A DNA stretch of 64,000 bases from Nocardioides nitrophenolicus. Its GTDB lineage: Bacteria; Actinomycetota; Actinomycetes; Propionibacteriales; Nocardioidaceae. This document shows, one piece after another, positions 1-7,667 of the stretch. The stretch lies in NCBI RefSeq assembly GCF_016907515.1, contig NZ_JAFBBY010000001.1, forward strand, positions 558,001 to 622,000, given 5' to 3'. The first letter of the stretch is position 1; each line of letters begins with the position of its first letter. The position numbers were made by a program, and so were the translations under genes. The notes beneath the pieces are model-generated. The model had not been told where the DNA came from and did no database searches. It saw nothing but the letters and a program-made list of their open reading frames with translations.

Positions 1-259
1 GCTTGAGCTCCTCGCCGCGCCGGCTGTCGGAGAGCCCTGGGTCGGTCTTGACCCGGGCCCGCTCCTCGCGCGCCAGCAGCGCCACGACCTGGAACTTCGC
101 GCGCACCTCCGGCATCGCCGAGCGCCGGGCCACGGCCGCCTCGACCTCGCGCACCGCGCGGGCGAGCTGCGGGATGATGCCCTCTTCGTTGCGACGCGTC
201 CGCGTCGACTGCGAGTTGCGGCGCTGCTGCGTCGCTCCCCGCTGGCCTCCTCGAGCCAC
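1..259 (-). CDS. Uncharacterised protein, N-terminal fragment
   Basis: This is the first 86 residues of a gene that runs off the left edge. The GTG start at 259 was chosen because a GGGAAGGA-type ribosome-binding sequence lies about six bases upstream. The visible part begins with a basic Arg/Gln/Thr-rich stretch (roughly residues 1-28). It continues as a charged helical segment containing QLARAVREVEAAVARR and KFQVVALLAREERARVKTD. No signal peptide, membrane segment or catalytic motif is visible. I do not recognise the family; it reads like the N-terminal extension of a longer cytoplasmic protein, and the missing C-terminus would decide. Confidence 0.6.
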   Translation of the reverse strand, partial: MARGGQRGATQQRRNSQSTRTRRNEEGIIPQLARAVREVEAAVARRSAMPEVRAKFQVVALLAREERARVKTDPGLSDSRRGEELK

Positions 260-517
260 AGGTGTCCTTCCCAGCGGCCGCCGCCATACGACGACCCCGG
301 TTCATCAGCAGGTTCGACCGGCGGCTCGCGCTGCTGCGGGAGGGCACCGATCGGCGTACGTCACCGGGTGCCCGTCGAGGACGGCGTCCGGTGGTGCGCT
401 CAGCGTAGCGCACCCGACTCACAGGCTCCTGCCAGCGCCACCGCAGCGCGGCCCCAGCCGCCGCCCGGAGGGTCGAGCCAGGCCCGCACCGACGCGGGCC
501 GGACGAGAGGAGCACCG

Positions 518-1069
518 ATGAGCAAGTACCGCATGCGCGCCGCCGCCCTGCTGGCGGCCGGCGCCGTCGCCGGCGGCGTCACGGCCACCGCCCTGGCGGC
601 CACCGCCGACGACACGACCGGCACGTCCGGCTCCGCCGTCGCCCCGGACCGCCCCGGCGGGCACGGCGGCCCCGGCGGGCACGGCCCGGGCCTGGACTCC
701 GCGGCGCTGGCGAAGGCGCTGGGCGTGAGCGAGGACGAGGTGAAGGACGCCTTCGACGCCGTGCGCGACCAGCTGAAGCCCGACGACGCCGACCGGCCCG
801 CGGCGGGCACCGCGCCCACGCCCCCGACCGAGGCGGAGCGGGCCGAGCGCGAGGCGGCGCTCGCGAAGGCACTCGCCGAGAAGCTGGGGGTGAGCGAGGC
901 GAAGGTGACCGCGGCACTCGACGAGGTGCGCGCGGCCGGCGCCGCCGAGCGCCGTCAGGACCTGTCGGACCGTCTCGACGAGGCGGTCGCCGCCGGCACC
1001 CTGAGCGCCGACGACAAGGCATCCGTGCTCAAGGCGTACGACGCGGGGGTGCTCGGCGGGCCGCGCTGA
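518..1069 (+). CDS. Secreted or periplasm-facing protein with two helical repeats
   Basis: A 183-residue protein of unknown function. The ATG at 518 follows a GAGAGGAG ribosome-binding sequence. Residues 1-28 form a Sec signal peptide: a basic start, an Ala/Val/Gly-rich core and an Ala-x-Ala site near TALAATADD. A Gly/His/Pro-rich linker (about residues 45-57) follows. Two related helical units then appear: LAKALGVSEDEVKDAFD near residue 65 and LAEKLGVSEAKVTAALDEV near residue 120. The C-terminus is a short hydrophilic helix. The repeat looks like the small helical modules seen in many exported actinobacterial hypothetical proteins. It diverges from the fragment at 1-259, with about 258 bp of shared upstream DNA. 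Export is well supported; the role is unknown. Confidence 0.75.
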   Translation: MSKYRMRAAALLAAGAVAGGVTATALAATADDTTGTSGSAVAPDRPGGHGGPGGHGPGLDSAALAKALGVSEDEVKDAFDAVRDQLKPDDADRPAAGTAPTPPTEAERAEREAALAKALAEKLGVSEAKVTAALDEVRAAGAAERRQDLSDRLDEAVAAGTLSADDKASVLKAYDAGVLGGPR

Positions 1070-1076
1070 GAGACGC

Positions 1077-2237
1077 CTACGACTCCGTGATCGGCACCGG
1101 CTCGCCCAGCGCGTCGGCGCCGAGGTGCACCAGGGTCTGCTCGGGCGAGAAGGGATGGAACTTCGCGGCCCGGATGTCGCGGTAGCACCGCTCGATCACC
1201 GAGCCCCGGAAGTACGCCGGCCCGCCCACGACCTCCATCGCGAGGTCGCAGACCTCGACGCCGGCCCGGGCGACCTCCGCCTTGGCGGTCATCACCGCCA
1301 GCACCGTCGCCCGGGACGGCACCGGGTCGTCGCCGACGAGCGCGAGCGCGCCGTCGAGCGCCCAGCCGGCGACCCGCAGCCGCGACCGCATCACGCCGAC
1401 CTGGCGCTGCACGGCCACATCACCGGACCGGCGTACGGCGGCCGCCACCGCGGCGTCGTACGCCGCCTCGGCGACGCCGAGGTAGGCACCGCAGATGATC
1501 GGGAAGGCGATGCTCGAGATGACCTGCAGCGGCGGGTCGACCACGCCCCACGGGCGGTTCGCGAGCACCTTGTCGTCGGGGACGAACACGTCGACCAGGT
1601 CGATGTCGTGGCTCGCGGTGCCGCGCATCCCCAGGGTGTCCCAGTTGTCGGCGACGGTGACACCTTCGGCACCGACCGGGACGGCCAGGTTGAGGACCCG
1701 CCGGCCCTGCTCGGGATCGTCGTAGCAGGCCATGGTCGCGATGACGGCTCCGTGCCGCGACTGGCTGGCGAACCGCTTGCGACCGGTGACCCGGAAGCCG
1801 CCGTCGACCCGCACCGCCTCCCCCTGCGGCTGGGTGTAGTCGCCGCCGCCGGTCGAGACGAGCAGGATCTGCTCCTCCGCGACCCGGCGCAAGGTGGCCT
1901 CGGCGCCCGGCAGGCCGCGACGGTAGCGCCACGCGGTGAACGCGACGACGTGCTGGTGCATGGCGCTGGCCAGGGCGGTGGCGCCGCAGTGGTGGCCGAG
2001 CTCGCGCTGGAGCGCGACGAGCTCGCGGACCGTGGCGCCGTCGCCGCCGAGCTCGACGGGGACGGCGGCGCGGAGCAGGCCCGCGGCGCGCAGCTCGTCG
2101 TACGCCTCGGACACGAAGCTGCCCTCGGCGTCGTGCCGCGCTGCGTGGGCGGCGATGCGGGCGCCGACCTGGGCGGCCCGGTCGGCGGGAGTGGGACGGG
2201 TGGCCGACGCGCCGGTCGGCTGGAGGGTGGTGGTCAT
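1077..2237 (-). CDS. Acyl-CoA dehydrogenase superfamily protein
   Basis: A 386-residue flavoprotein of the acyl-CoA dehydrogenase fold. The N-terminal helical domain (about residues 15-115) is followed by the beta domain with TGRKRFASQSRHG near residue 155. The C-terminal helical domain ends in AMEVVGGPAYFRGSVIERC. Length and domain order are typical. The usual EGT-type segment carrying the catalytic glutamate of canonical enzymes is not visible; the region reads AKFHPFSPEQTLVHLG instead. The substrate could therefore be an unusual acyl-CoA, or the protein could be a flavin monooxygenase-like relative. The ATG at 2237 was preferred over a start 14 codons upstream because the conserved fold begins after it. 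It is divergent from the HxlR regulator at 2347, which may control it. Confidence 0.8.
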   Translation of the reverse strand: MTTTLQPTGASATRPTPADRAAQVGARIAAHAARHDAEGSFVSEAYDELRAAGLLRAAVPVELGGDGATVRELVALQRELGHHCGATALASAMHQHVVAFTAWRYRRGLPGAEATLRRVAEEQILLVSTGGGDYTQPQGEAVRVDGGFRVTGRKRFASQSRHGAVIATMACYDDPEQGRRVLNLAVPVGAEGVTVADNWDTLGMRGTASHDIDLVDVFVPDDKVLANRPWGVVDPPLQVISSIAFPIICGAYLGVAEAAYDAAVAAAVRRSGDVAVQRQVGVMRSRLRVAGWALDGALALVGDDPVPSRATVLAVMTAKAEVARAGVEVCDLAMEVVGGPAYFRGSVIERCYRDIRAAKFHPFSPEQTLVHLGADALGEPVPITES

Positions 2238-2346
2238 GGATCCACGGTCCGCCCGGGCGCACCGCCCTCTCCAGTCCACGAAGACGACCTCGCCGGTACA
2301 GGTTCTGGACTACCGCGGCCCGGCGTCGCGGGCGCACCATGGGCAG

Positions 2347-3045
2347 ATGCCCGAGTACGGCAACTACTGCCCCGTCTCGATGGCGTCCGAGGTGGTCGCG
2401 GACCGGTGGACGCCGCTGATCATCCGCGAGCTGGTGCTCGGCAACACCCGGTTCAACGACATCGCCCGGGCGCTGCCCGGGATCTCCCGCTCACTGCTGG
2501 TCCAGCGGCTGCGCCATCTCGAGCGCCGCGGCGTGCTCGAGACCTGGCCGGCGCCGACGGGACGCGGCAGCGAGTACCACCTCACCCCGGCCGGGCGCGA
2601 TCTCGAGCGGGTGATCGACAGCCTCGGGCGCTGGGCGATCGAGTGGCTCTTCGAGGAGCTGCGGCCCCAGGACGTCGCGCCGACCACGCTGATGTGGTGG
2701 ATGCACCGCCGGGTCGCCCTGGACCGCCTGCCCCCGGGCCGCACCGTCGTGGAGTTCCGGCACACCGCCCCCGACGCCGTCACCATCTGGCTGGTCATGG
2801 AGCGCACCGAGGTGTCGGTCTGCCTCCAGCACCCCGGGTTCACGGTCGACGTCGAGGTCACCGCGACCACGCCGAGCCTCGCCGACGTGTTCCAGGGCTA
2901 CTGCTCCTGGTCCGAGGCGCTCGACGCGGGACGCATCCAGGTCGTGGGGCTCCCCCGTCTGGTCACCGCGCTGCCGCGCTGGTTCCTGTGGAGTCCCTGG
3001 GCGGAGGTGACCCGGGAACGCGCGGATCGCGCCCTCGCCAACTAG
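2347..3045 (+). CDS. HxlR-family transcriptional regulator
   Basis: A 232-residue regulator. Residues 1-95 carry the HxlR winged helix: CPVSMASEVVADRWTPLIIREL, then a recognition region around GISRSLLVQRLRHLERRGVL. The remaining ~130 residues form a second domain with WSPW at the end, resembling the SCP2-like ligand pocket found behind some actinobacterial HxlR domains (inference). It is divergent from the acyl-CoA dehydrogenase-like gene across about 109 bp and is followed after only 22 bp by the steroid-dehydrogenase-like SDR. It may regulate either. The stop codon lies inside the KstR-like box at 3043-3056. ATG 2347 is the only sensible start for this domain. Confidence 0.85.
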   Translation: MPEYGNYCPVSMASEVVADRWTPLIIRELVLGNTRFNDIARALPGISRSLLVQRLRHLERRGVLETWPAPTGRGSEYHLTPAGRDLERVIDSLGRWAIEWLFEELRPQDVAPTTLMWWMHRRVALDRLPPGRTVVEFRHTAPDAVTIWLVMERTEVSVCLQHPGFTVDVEVTATTPSLADVFQGYCSWSEALDAGRIQVVGLPRLVTALPRWFLWSPWAEVTRERADRALAN

Positions 3046-3056
3046 AACCTGTTCTA
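3043..3056. promoter_or_regulatory. KstR-type operator (exact consensus match)
   Basis: TAGAACCTGTTCTA matches every fixed base of the mycobacterial KstR consensus TNNAACNNGTTNNA. Its symmetry extends to 3042-3057 (CTAGAAC, two bases, GTTCTAG). It overlaps the stop codon of the HxlR gene and ends 11 bp before the GTG of the SDR at 3068, a position suited to repression of that gene. Confidence 0.6.
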
Positions 3057-3067
3057 GAGTCGGTCGG

Positions 3068-3922
3068 GTGGGTACCTATGCAGTCACCGGCTCCGCCTCC
3101 GGCATGGGCGCGGCGGTCGTCGCGCGCCTGGTCGCCGACGGCCACACCGTCATCGGCGTCGACCTCGCGGAGGCCGACGTCGTGGCCGACCTCTCCACTC
3201 CGGACGGCCGGCGTACGGCGGCCGCCGCCGTGCTCGAGCGGGCCGGCGGCTTCCTCGACGGCGCGGTGCTCGCCGCCGGGCTCGGCCCCGCACCGGGCCG
3301 GGACCGCGCGCGGCTGATCGCGCAGGTCAACTACCTCGGCGTCGTCGAGCTGCTCGACGCCTGGCGCCCCGCCCTGGCCGCCGCGGAGCGGGCCAAGGTC
3401 GTCGTGTTCTCCAGCAACTCCACGACGACCATGCCGATGGTGCCGCGCCGGGCCGTGCGCGCACTGCTGGACCGCGACGTACCGCGGGCGCTCGGCACGC
3501 TGCGCCGCTTCGGACGGATGGCGCCGTCCTTTGCCTACGGCGCCAGCAAGATCGCGGTCAGCCAGTGGGTGCGCCGCGAGGCCGTCAGCCCGGAGTGGGC
3601 CGGCGCCGGCATCCGGCTCAACGCCCTCGCTCCCGGCGCGATCCGCACCCCCCTGCTCGAGCAGCAGCTCGCGACGCCCGCGGAGGCCAGGCGGATCAAG
3701 GCCTTCCCGGTGCCGATCGGCGGCTTCGGCGATCCCGGCCAGCTCGCCGCCTGGGTGGTGTTCATGCTGTCCGACGCGGCCGACTTCCTGTGCGGCAGCG
3801 TGGTGTTCGTCGATGGCGGCTCGGACGCCTGGTTCCGCGCGGCCGACTGGCCGCGCCCGGTCCCAGCACTCCGGCTGCGCGGCTACCTGCGGCGGATGCG
3901 GGAGTTCCGCGCCGGGACTTGA
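3068..3922 (+). CDS. SDR, 3-alpha-hydroxysteroid dehydrogenase-like
   Basis: A 284-residue NAD(P)-dependent short-chain dehydrogenase/reductase. The Rossmann motif is TGSASGMG at residues 6-13. An ADLSTPDGR segment follows at about residue 40, and the catalytic motif is Tyr-Gly-Ala-Ser-Lys at about 156-160 with Ser near 118. The C-terminal half carries APGAIRTPLL. The unusual order ADLST, AGLGP, a long insertion, then YGASK and LAPGA resembles the 3-alpha-hydroxysteroid dehydrogenase/carbonyl reductase (HsdA) of Comamonas testosteroni, which oxidises 3-alpha-hydroxyl groups of steroids and bile acids. The start is GTG at 3068. The KstR-type box just upstream independently points to steroid metabolism. 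The exact substrate is inferred. Confidence 0.75.
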   Translation: MGTYAVTGSASGMGAAVVARLVADGHTVIGVDLAEADVVADLSTPDGRRTAAAAVLERAGGFLDGAVLAAGLGPAPGRDRARLIAQVNYLGVVELLDAWRPALAAAERAKVVVFSSNSTTTMPMVPRRAVRALLDRDVPRALGTLRRFGRMAPSFAYGASKIAVSQWVRREAVSPEWAGAGIRLNALAPGAIRTPLLEQQLATPAEARRIKAFPVPIGGFGDPGQLAAWVVFMLSDAADFLCGSVVFVDGGSDAWFRAADWPRPVPALRLRGYLRRMREFRAGT

Positions 3923-3929
3923 CGGGCAG

Positions 3930-3999
3930 TTCCTGCACTTGTCGGGCGTTGCAACGGCCGACAAGCGCAGGAATCACCGGTCGACCGGCGATTCCTGCG
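3930..3999. repeat. Two overlapping long palindromes sharing an arm (REP-like)
   Basis: Palindrome A covers 3930-3973. Its arms TTCCTGCACTTGTCGG and CCGACAAGCGCAGGAA differ at one base pair, and its centre CGTTGCAACG is itself symmetric. Palindrome B covers 3966-3999. Its arms CGCAGGAATC and GATTCCTGCG are perfect around the symmetric core CCGGTCGACCGG. The segment 3966-3973 belongs to both, so as RNA the two hairpins exclude each other. They start seven bases after the SDR stop and have no T-run. They could act as a bidirectional terminator or switch, or be a copy of a dispersed extragenic palindrome. Confidence 0.8.
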
Positions 4000-4016
4000 T
4001 CCCGCGCCTGAAACGA

Positions 4017-4033
4017 GTTGCGCAACTAGTTGC
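4017..4033. promoter_or_regulatory. Probable PadR operator
   Basis: Two interlocked palindromes, GTTGCGCAAC (4017-4026) and GCAACTAGTTGC (4022-4033), lie 31 bp before the PadR start codon. PadR regulators commonly autoregulate from such short dyads. Assignment to the adjacent gene is by position only. Confidence 0.5.
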
Positions 4034-4064
4034 ATAGCCGCCGCGGCTGGGGCATCCTCGTGCC

Positions 4065-4610
4065 ATGGCCCTCGAGCACGCGATCCTCGTGTCGCTGAGT
4101 GAGCGCGCCGCGTCGGGCTCCGACCTGGTGCGGCGCTTCGACGCGTCGATCGGCTTCTTCTGGTCCGCCACCCACCAGCAGATCTACCGCGTCCTGGGCC
4201 GGATGGAGGGCGACGGCTGGATCACCTCCGAGGCGGTCGCCCAGGCCGACCGCCCCACCAAGAAGGTGTACGCCGTCACCGACGCCGGCCGCGCCGAGCT
4301 GGCCCGCTGGATCGGGGAGCCCACGACGCCGGACGCGATGCGGAGCAGCGTCAGCGTCAAGATGCGCGGCGCGTCGTACGGCGACCGCGCGGCCCTGCTC
4401 GACGACCTGCGCCGCCAGCTCGACGAGCACGCCAAGCGGCACTCCCTCTACGAGTACCTCGCCGCGCGCGACTTCCCCGACCCCGGCGCGCTGAGCGACG
4501 CCGACCTCGACATCTACCTCGTGCTGCGGGGCGGGCTCCTCATGGAGGAGTTCTGGATCCGCTGGCTGACCGAGTACCTCGACGCCCACACCCAGGAGAG
4601 CCCGCGATGA
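4065..4610 (+). CDS. PadR-family transcriptional regulator
   Basis: A 181-residue PadR regulator. The N-terminal winged helix covers residues 1-80, starting MALEHAILVSLSE and including HQQIYRVLGRMEGDGWI and the wing VYAVTDAGRAELARWI. The C-terminal Vir-like helical dimerisation domain (about 90-175) contains Asp/Arg-rich helices. Family length is about 180, so it is complete. It heads an operon: its stop overlaps the fadH start by four bases (ATGA), and fadH overlaps the NTF2 gene the same way. The dyad at 4017-4033 is the likely autoregulatory site. Probable role: ligand-responsive repressor of fadH; the ligand is unknown. Confidence 0.9.
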   Translation: MALEHAILVSLSERAASGSDLVRRFDASIGFFWSATHQQIYRVLGRMEGDGWITSEAVAQADRPTKKVYAVTDAGRAELARWIGEPTTPDAMRSSVSVKMRGASYGDRAALLDDLRRQLDEHAKRHSLYEYLAARDFPDPGALSDADLDIYLVLRGGLLMEEFWIRWLTEYLDAHTQESPR

Positions 4611-6613
4611 GCACCCCCTATCCCCTCCTCACGACGCCCGCCACCATCGGTGGCCTGGAGCTCCAGTCCCGCGCGGTGATGGGCTCGATGCACACCGGGC
4701 TCGAGGACCGGCCCTGGCACGTCGACGAGCTCGCGGCCTACTTCGCCGAGCGCGCGGCCGGCGGCGTCGGTCTCATCGTGACCGGCGGCTACTCCCCCAA
4801 CATCCGCGGCTGGCTGCTGCCGTTCGGCTCGCAGATGACGACCCGGCTCAACGCCCACCGGCACCAGCGGGTGACCGAGGCGGTGCACGCGAACGGCGGC
4901 CGGATCGCGCTCCAGATCCTGCACGCCGGCCGCTACGGCTACACGCCGTTCAGCGTCTCGGCGAGCGCCACCAAGTCGCCGATCACGCCGTTCAAGGCTT
5001 CCGCGCTGTCGGCCCGGGCGGTCGAGCGGACGATCGACGACTTCGTCGCCAGCGCCAGGCTCGCCCGGAAGGCCGGGTACGACGGCATCGAGATCATGGG
5101 CTCCGAGGGCTACCTGATCAACCAGTTCCTCGCGGCCCGCACGAACCGTCGTACTGACAGGTGGGGCGGGTCGGCCGAGAGGCGGATGCGCTTCCCCGTC
5201 GAGATCGTGCGCCGGATCCGCCAAGAGCTGCCCGACTTCTTCGTGATGTACCGGATGTCCCTGCTCGACCTCGTCCCCGACGGCCAGACCTGGGCCGAGA
5301 CCGTCGACCTGGCGCACGAGATCGAGCAGGCCGGCGCGAGCGTCATCAACACCGGCATCGGCTGGCACGAGGCGCGCGTCCCCACGATCGTCACCAGCGT
5401 CCCGCGCGGTGCCTGGGTCGACAGCACGCTGCGACTCAAGGCGGAGGTCTCGATCCCGGTCTGCGCGAGCAACCGGATCAACACCCCCGACGTGGCGGAG
5501 TCCGTGCTGGCGCAGGGCGTCGACCTGGTCTCGATGGCGCGCCCCTTCCTCGCCGACGCCGACCTCGTCGCCAAGGCGCGCGACGGGCGCGCCGACGAGA
5601 TCAACACCTGCATCGGCTGCAACCAGGCCTGCCTCGACCACACCTTCCAGGCCAAGCGGGCGTCCTGCCTGGTCAATCCGCGCGCCTGCCACGAGACCAC
5701 GCTCGTGCTCAGCCCCACCCGCCGGGCCCGGCGGGTCGCCGTCGTCGGCGGCGGTCCGGCGGGGCTCGCGACCGCCGTCAGCGCCGCCGAGCGCGGCCAC
5801 GACGTGACCCTGTTCGAGGCGGCCGACGAGCTCGGCGGGCAGTTCCGGCTGGCGATGCAGATCCCCGGCAAGGAGGAGTTCGCCGAGACGCTGCGCTACT
5901 ACCGCCGCCGGATGGAGGTGCTCGGCGTCAACGTCAAGCTCGCCACCCGGGCCACCCCCGACCTGCTCACCGGGTACGACGACGTGGTCGTCGCCACCGG
6001 CGTCGCCCCGCGCACGCCGGCCATCCCCGGCATCGACCACCCCAAGGTCGTCTCGTACCCCGACGCGATCACCGGCAAGGTCGCCGTCGGCGCGAAGGTC
6101 GCGGTCATCGGCGCCGGCGGGATCGGCTTCGACGTCACCGAGCTGCTGACCCACACCCCCGAGACGCTCGAGGAGTGGAAGGCCCACTGGGGCGTCGCCG
6201 ACCCGGCCGTCGTCCGCGGCGGCGTCACCGACAAGGCGCCGCGGACCCCCGCCCGCGAGGTGTGGCTGCTGCAGCGCAAGGAGTCCACGCAGGGCAAGGG
6301 CCTCGGCAAGACCTCGGGCTGGGTGCACCGCGCGGTCGTCAAGGACCTCGGCGTCCACCAGCTCAGCGGCGTCGCCTACGACCGGATCGACGACGCCGGG
6401 CTGCACGTCACCGTCGACGGATCCCCGCAGGTGCTCGACGTCGACCACGTCGTCGTGTGCGCCGGGCAGGAGTCGGTCCGTGGGCTCTACGACGGGCTGC
6501 TGGCGTCGTCGTACGCCGGGACGGTGCACCTGATCGGGGGTGCCGACGTCGCCGCCGAGCTGGACGCCAAGCGCGCGATCAAGCAGGGCACCGAGCTGGC
6601 GGCCGCGCTGTGA
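4607..6613 (+). CDS. fadH: 2,4-dienoyl-CoA reductase (NADPH), FadH
   Basis: A 668-residue multidomain flavo-iron-sulfur enzyme that reduces 2,4-dienoyl-CoA during beta-oxidation of unsaturated fatty acids. Residues 1-330 form the FMN-binding TIM barrel of old yellow enzyme type, with GIEIMGSEGYLINQF and NTGIGWHEARVPTIVTSVP. The 4Fe-4S ligands are in CIGCNQACLDH near residue 335, with the last cysteine in SCLVNPRACHE. An FAD/NADPH module starts at VAVVGGGPAGLA near 379 and contains a second dinucleotide motif VIGAGGIGFD. Length and order match E. coli FadH throughout, including GKEEFAETLRYYRRRMEVLGV. It is translationally coupled to padR upstream and to the NTF2 gene downstream. Confidence 0.93.
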   Translation: MSTPYPLLTTPATIGGLELQSRAVMGSMHTGLEDRPWHVDELAAYFAERAAGGVGLIVTGGYSPNIRGWLLPFGSQMTTRLNAHRHQRVTEAVHANGGRIALQILHAGRYGYTPFSVSASATKSPITPFKASALSARAVERTIDDFVASARLARKAGYDGIEIMGSEGYLINQFLAARTNRRTDRWGGSAERRMRFPVEIVRRIRQELPDFFVMYRMSLLDLVPDGQTWAETVDLAHEIEQAGASVINTGIGWHEARVPTIVTSVPRGAWVDSTLRLKAEVSIPVCASNRINTPDVAESVLAQGVDLVSMARPFLADADLVAKARDGRADEINTCIGCNQACLDHTFQAKRASCLVNPRACHETTLVLSPTRRARRVAVVGGGPAGLATAVSAAERGHDVTLFEAADELGGQFRLAMQIPGKEEFAETLRYYRRRMEVLGVNVKLATRATPDLLTGYDDVVVATGVAPRTPAIPGIDHPKVVSYPDAITGKVAVGAKVAVIGAGGIGFDVTELLTHTPETLEEWKAHWGVADPAVVRGGVTDKAPRTPAREVWLLQRKESTQGKGLGKTSGWVHRAVVKDLGVHQLSGVAYDRIDDAGLHVTVDGSPQVLDVDHVVVCAGQESVRGLYDGLLASSYAGTVHLIGGADVAAELDAKRAIKQGTELAAAL

Positions 6614-7011
6614 GCGCCGCGGTGTCGAGCTTCCGGGCCGCCGTCGAGGCGCGCGACGTGGCCGCGATGCGCGCCTGCCTGGCCGACGACGTCGTCTTTC
6701 GCAGCCCGGTCGCCCACCAGCCCTATCCGGGCAAGGCGATCACCGGCGCGATCCTCGCCCACGTGATCGAGGTCTTCGAGGACTTCCGCTACGTCCGTGA
6801 GCTCCACGACGACAGCGGTCACGCCCTCGTCTTCGAGGCGACCGTCGACGGCCTGGAGCTCACCGGCTGCGACTTCCTGGTGCTCGACGAGGAGGGCCTG
6901 ATCACCGACTTCATGGTGATGGTCCGCCCGCTGAAGGCGGCCCAGGCGCTGGCCGCGCAGATGGCCGCGCGGTTCGACTCGATCGTGGCCCAGGCGGGCG
7001 GCGAGGGCTGA
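6610..7011 (+). CDS. NTF2-like (SnoaL/KSI fold) protein
   Basis: A 133-residue protein with the NTF2-like cone fold. FRAAVEARDVAAMRACLADDVVF at the start and LTGCDFLVLDEEGLITDFMVMVRP near the end are typical of the SnoaL/ketosteroid-isomerase superfamily. The GTG start at 6610 overlaps the fadH stop (GTGA). Aligned by eye to ketosteroid isomerase, the catalytic Tyr14 is Phe and Asp38 is Ser; only the third acidic position is kept. It is therefore unlikely to be a true delta5-3-ketosteroid isomerase. It may be an accessory hydratase/isomerase or a binding protein for the FadH substrate. Confidence 0.75.
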   Translation: MSAAVSSFRAAVEARDVAAMRACLADDVVFRSPVAHQPYPGKAITGAILAHVIEVFEDFRYVRELHDDSGHALVFEATVDGLELTGCDFLVLDEEGLITDFMVMVRPLKAAQALAAQMAARFDSIVAQAGGEG

Positions 7012-7034
7012 GCCCCCGCCGCCCGCCCGCCGCC

Positions 7035-7514
7035 TCACAGTGCCGGGTTGTCCGCGTCTCCCGGCCGGACCTCGCCGCGCCAGCCTCCGGTCTCGGCGCC
7101 GCGCGCCTCGATGAAGGTCTTGAACCGCTCCAGGTCGCCCTCGGTACGCCGATCGACCACCTTCAACAGGTCGCCCGCCTTCTCGACGATCCCCTCGGGC
7201 TCGAACTCCATCCGCAGCGTCACCCGGGTCGACTGCCCCAGCGCGTCGGGGGCGAAGGAGACGGTGCCGTCGTTCTTGGTGCCGTCCAGGGCGCGCCAGG
7301 TGATCCGCTCGTCGGGCGTCTGGTCGACGATCTCGGCGTCCCACTCGCGGCGTACGCCAGCGATGTCGGCCCGCCAGTGCAGGTGGGTGTCGTCGAGCTG
7401 GCGCACCTCCTCGACGCCCTCCATGAAGGACGGGAAGGTCTCGAACTGGGTCCACTGGTCGTAGGCCGTGCTGACCGGGACGTCGACGGTCACGGACTTC
7501 TCGATCGTGCTCAT
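7035..7514 (-). CDS. SRPBCC-family (polyketide cyclase/dehydrase-like) protein
   Basis: A 159-residue START-like protein. MSTIEKSVTVDVPVSTAYDQW begins the fold. It continues with FPSFMEGVEEV and the conserved ERITWRALDGTKNDGTVSF, and ends with the long C-terminal helix DRRTEGDLERFKTFIEARG. Such proteins bind hydrophobic ligands in a deep cavity; in actinobacteria this subgroup (coenzyme-Q-binding-like) is usually stand-alone and its ligand is unknown. The ATG at 7514 is preceded by GAGAGGAGC. It is convergent with the fadH operon and divergent from the OpuC importer operon. Confidence 0.85.
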   Translation of the reverse strand: MSTIEKSVTVDVPVSTAYDQWTQFETFPSFMEGVEEVRQLDDTHLHWRADIAGVRREWDAEIVDQTPDERITWRALDGTKNDGTVSFAPDALGQSTRVTLRMEFEPEGIVEKAGDLLKVVDRRTEGDLERFKTFIEARGAETGGWRGEVRPGDADNPAL

Positions 7515-7667
7515 GGATCGTGCTCCTCTCGTCGGTTCACCGGGCAATACCCGGGCCCCGGAGGCGGAACCGGGCGGATCGGGCCGGTCCGGGCCTGTCA
7601 CCGTGCCCGGCCCCGGCTGGCGCGCGGGTCCTCCCCGTTGTCCCCGCGGCACCGTAGGGTTCCCCGC

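Noticed and set aside
579-1022. Minus-strand Arg/Pro-rich open frame opposite the secreted protein
   Set aside because: Composition is that of an antisense shadow, while the plus strand has a signal peptide and a good ribosome-binding site.
1125-3317. A very long plus-strand open frame antisense to the acyl-CoA dehydrogenase-like gene
   Set aside because: It is an effect of high GC content. Its product is low-complexity Arg/Gly/Ala/Asp without any family motif, while the opposite strand encodes a recognisable enzyme.
4607-6613. Interpretation of the old-yellow-enzyme gene as a bile acid enoate reductase (BaiCD/BaiH type)
   Set aside because: Its similarity to E. coli FadH runs through all domains, including the second half, so 2,4-dienoyl-CoA reductase is the simpler call.
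6610-7011. Interpretation of the NTF2-like protein as a delta5-3-ketosteroid isomerase
   Set aside because: The residues aligned with catalytic Tyr14 and Asp38 are Phe and Ser, so the steroid link of the nearby SDR was not extended to this gene.
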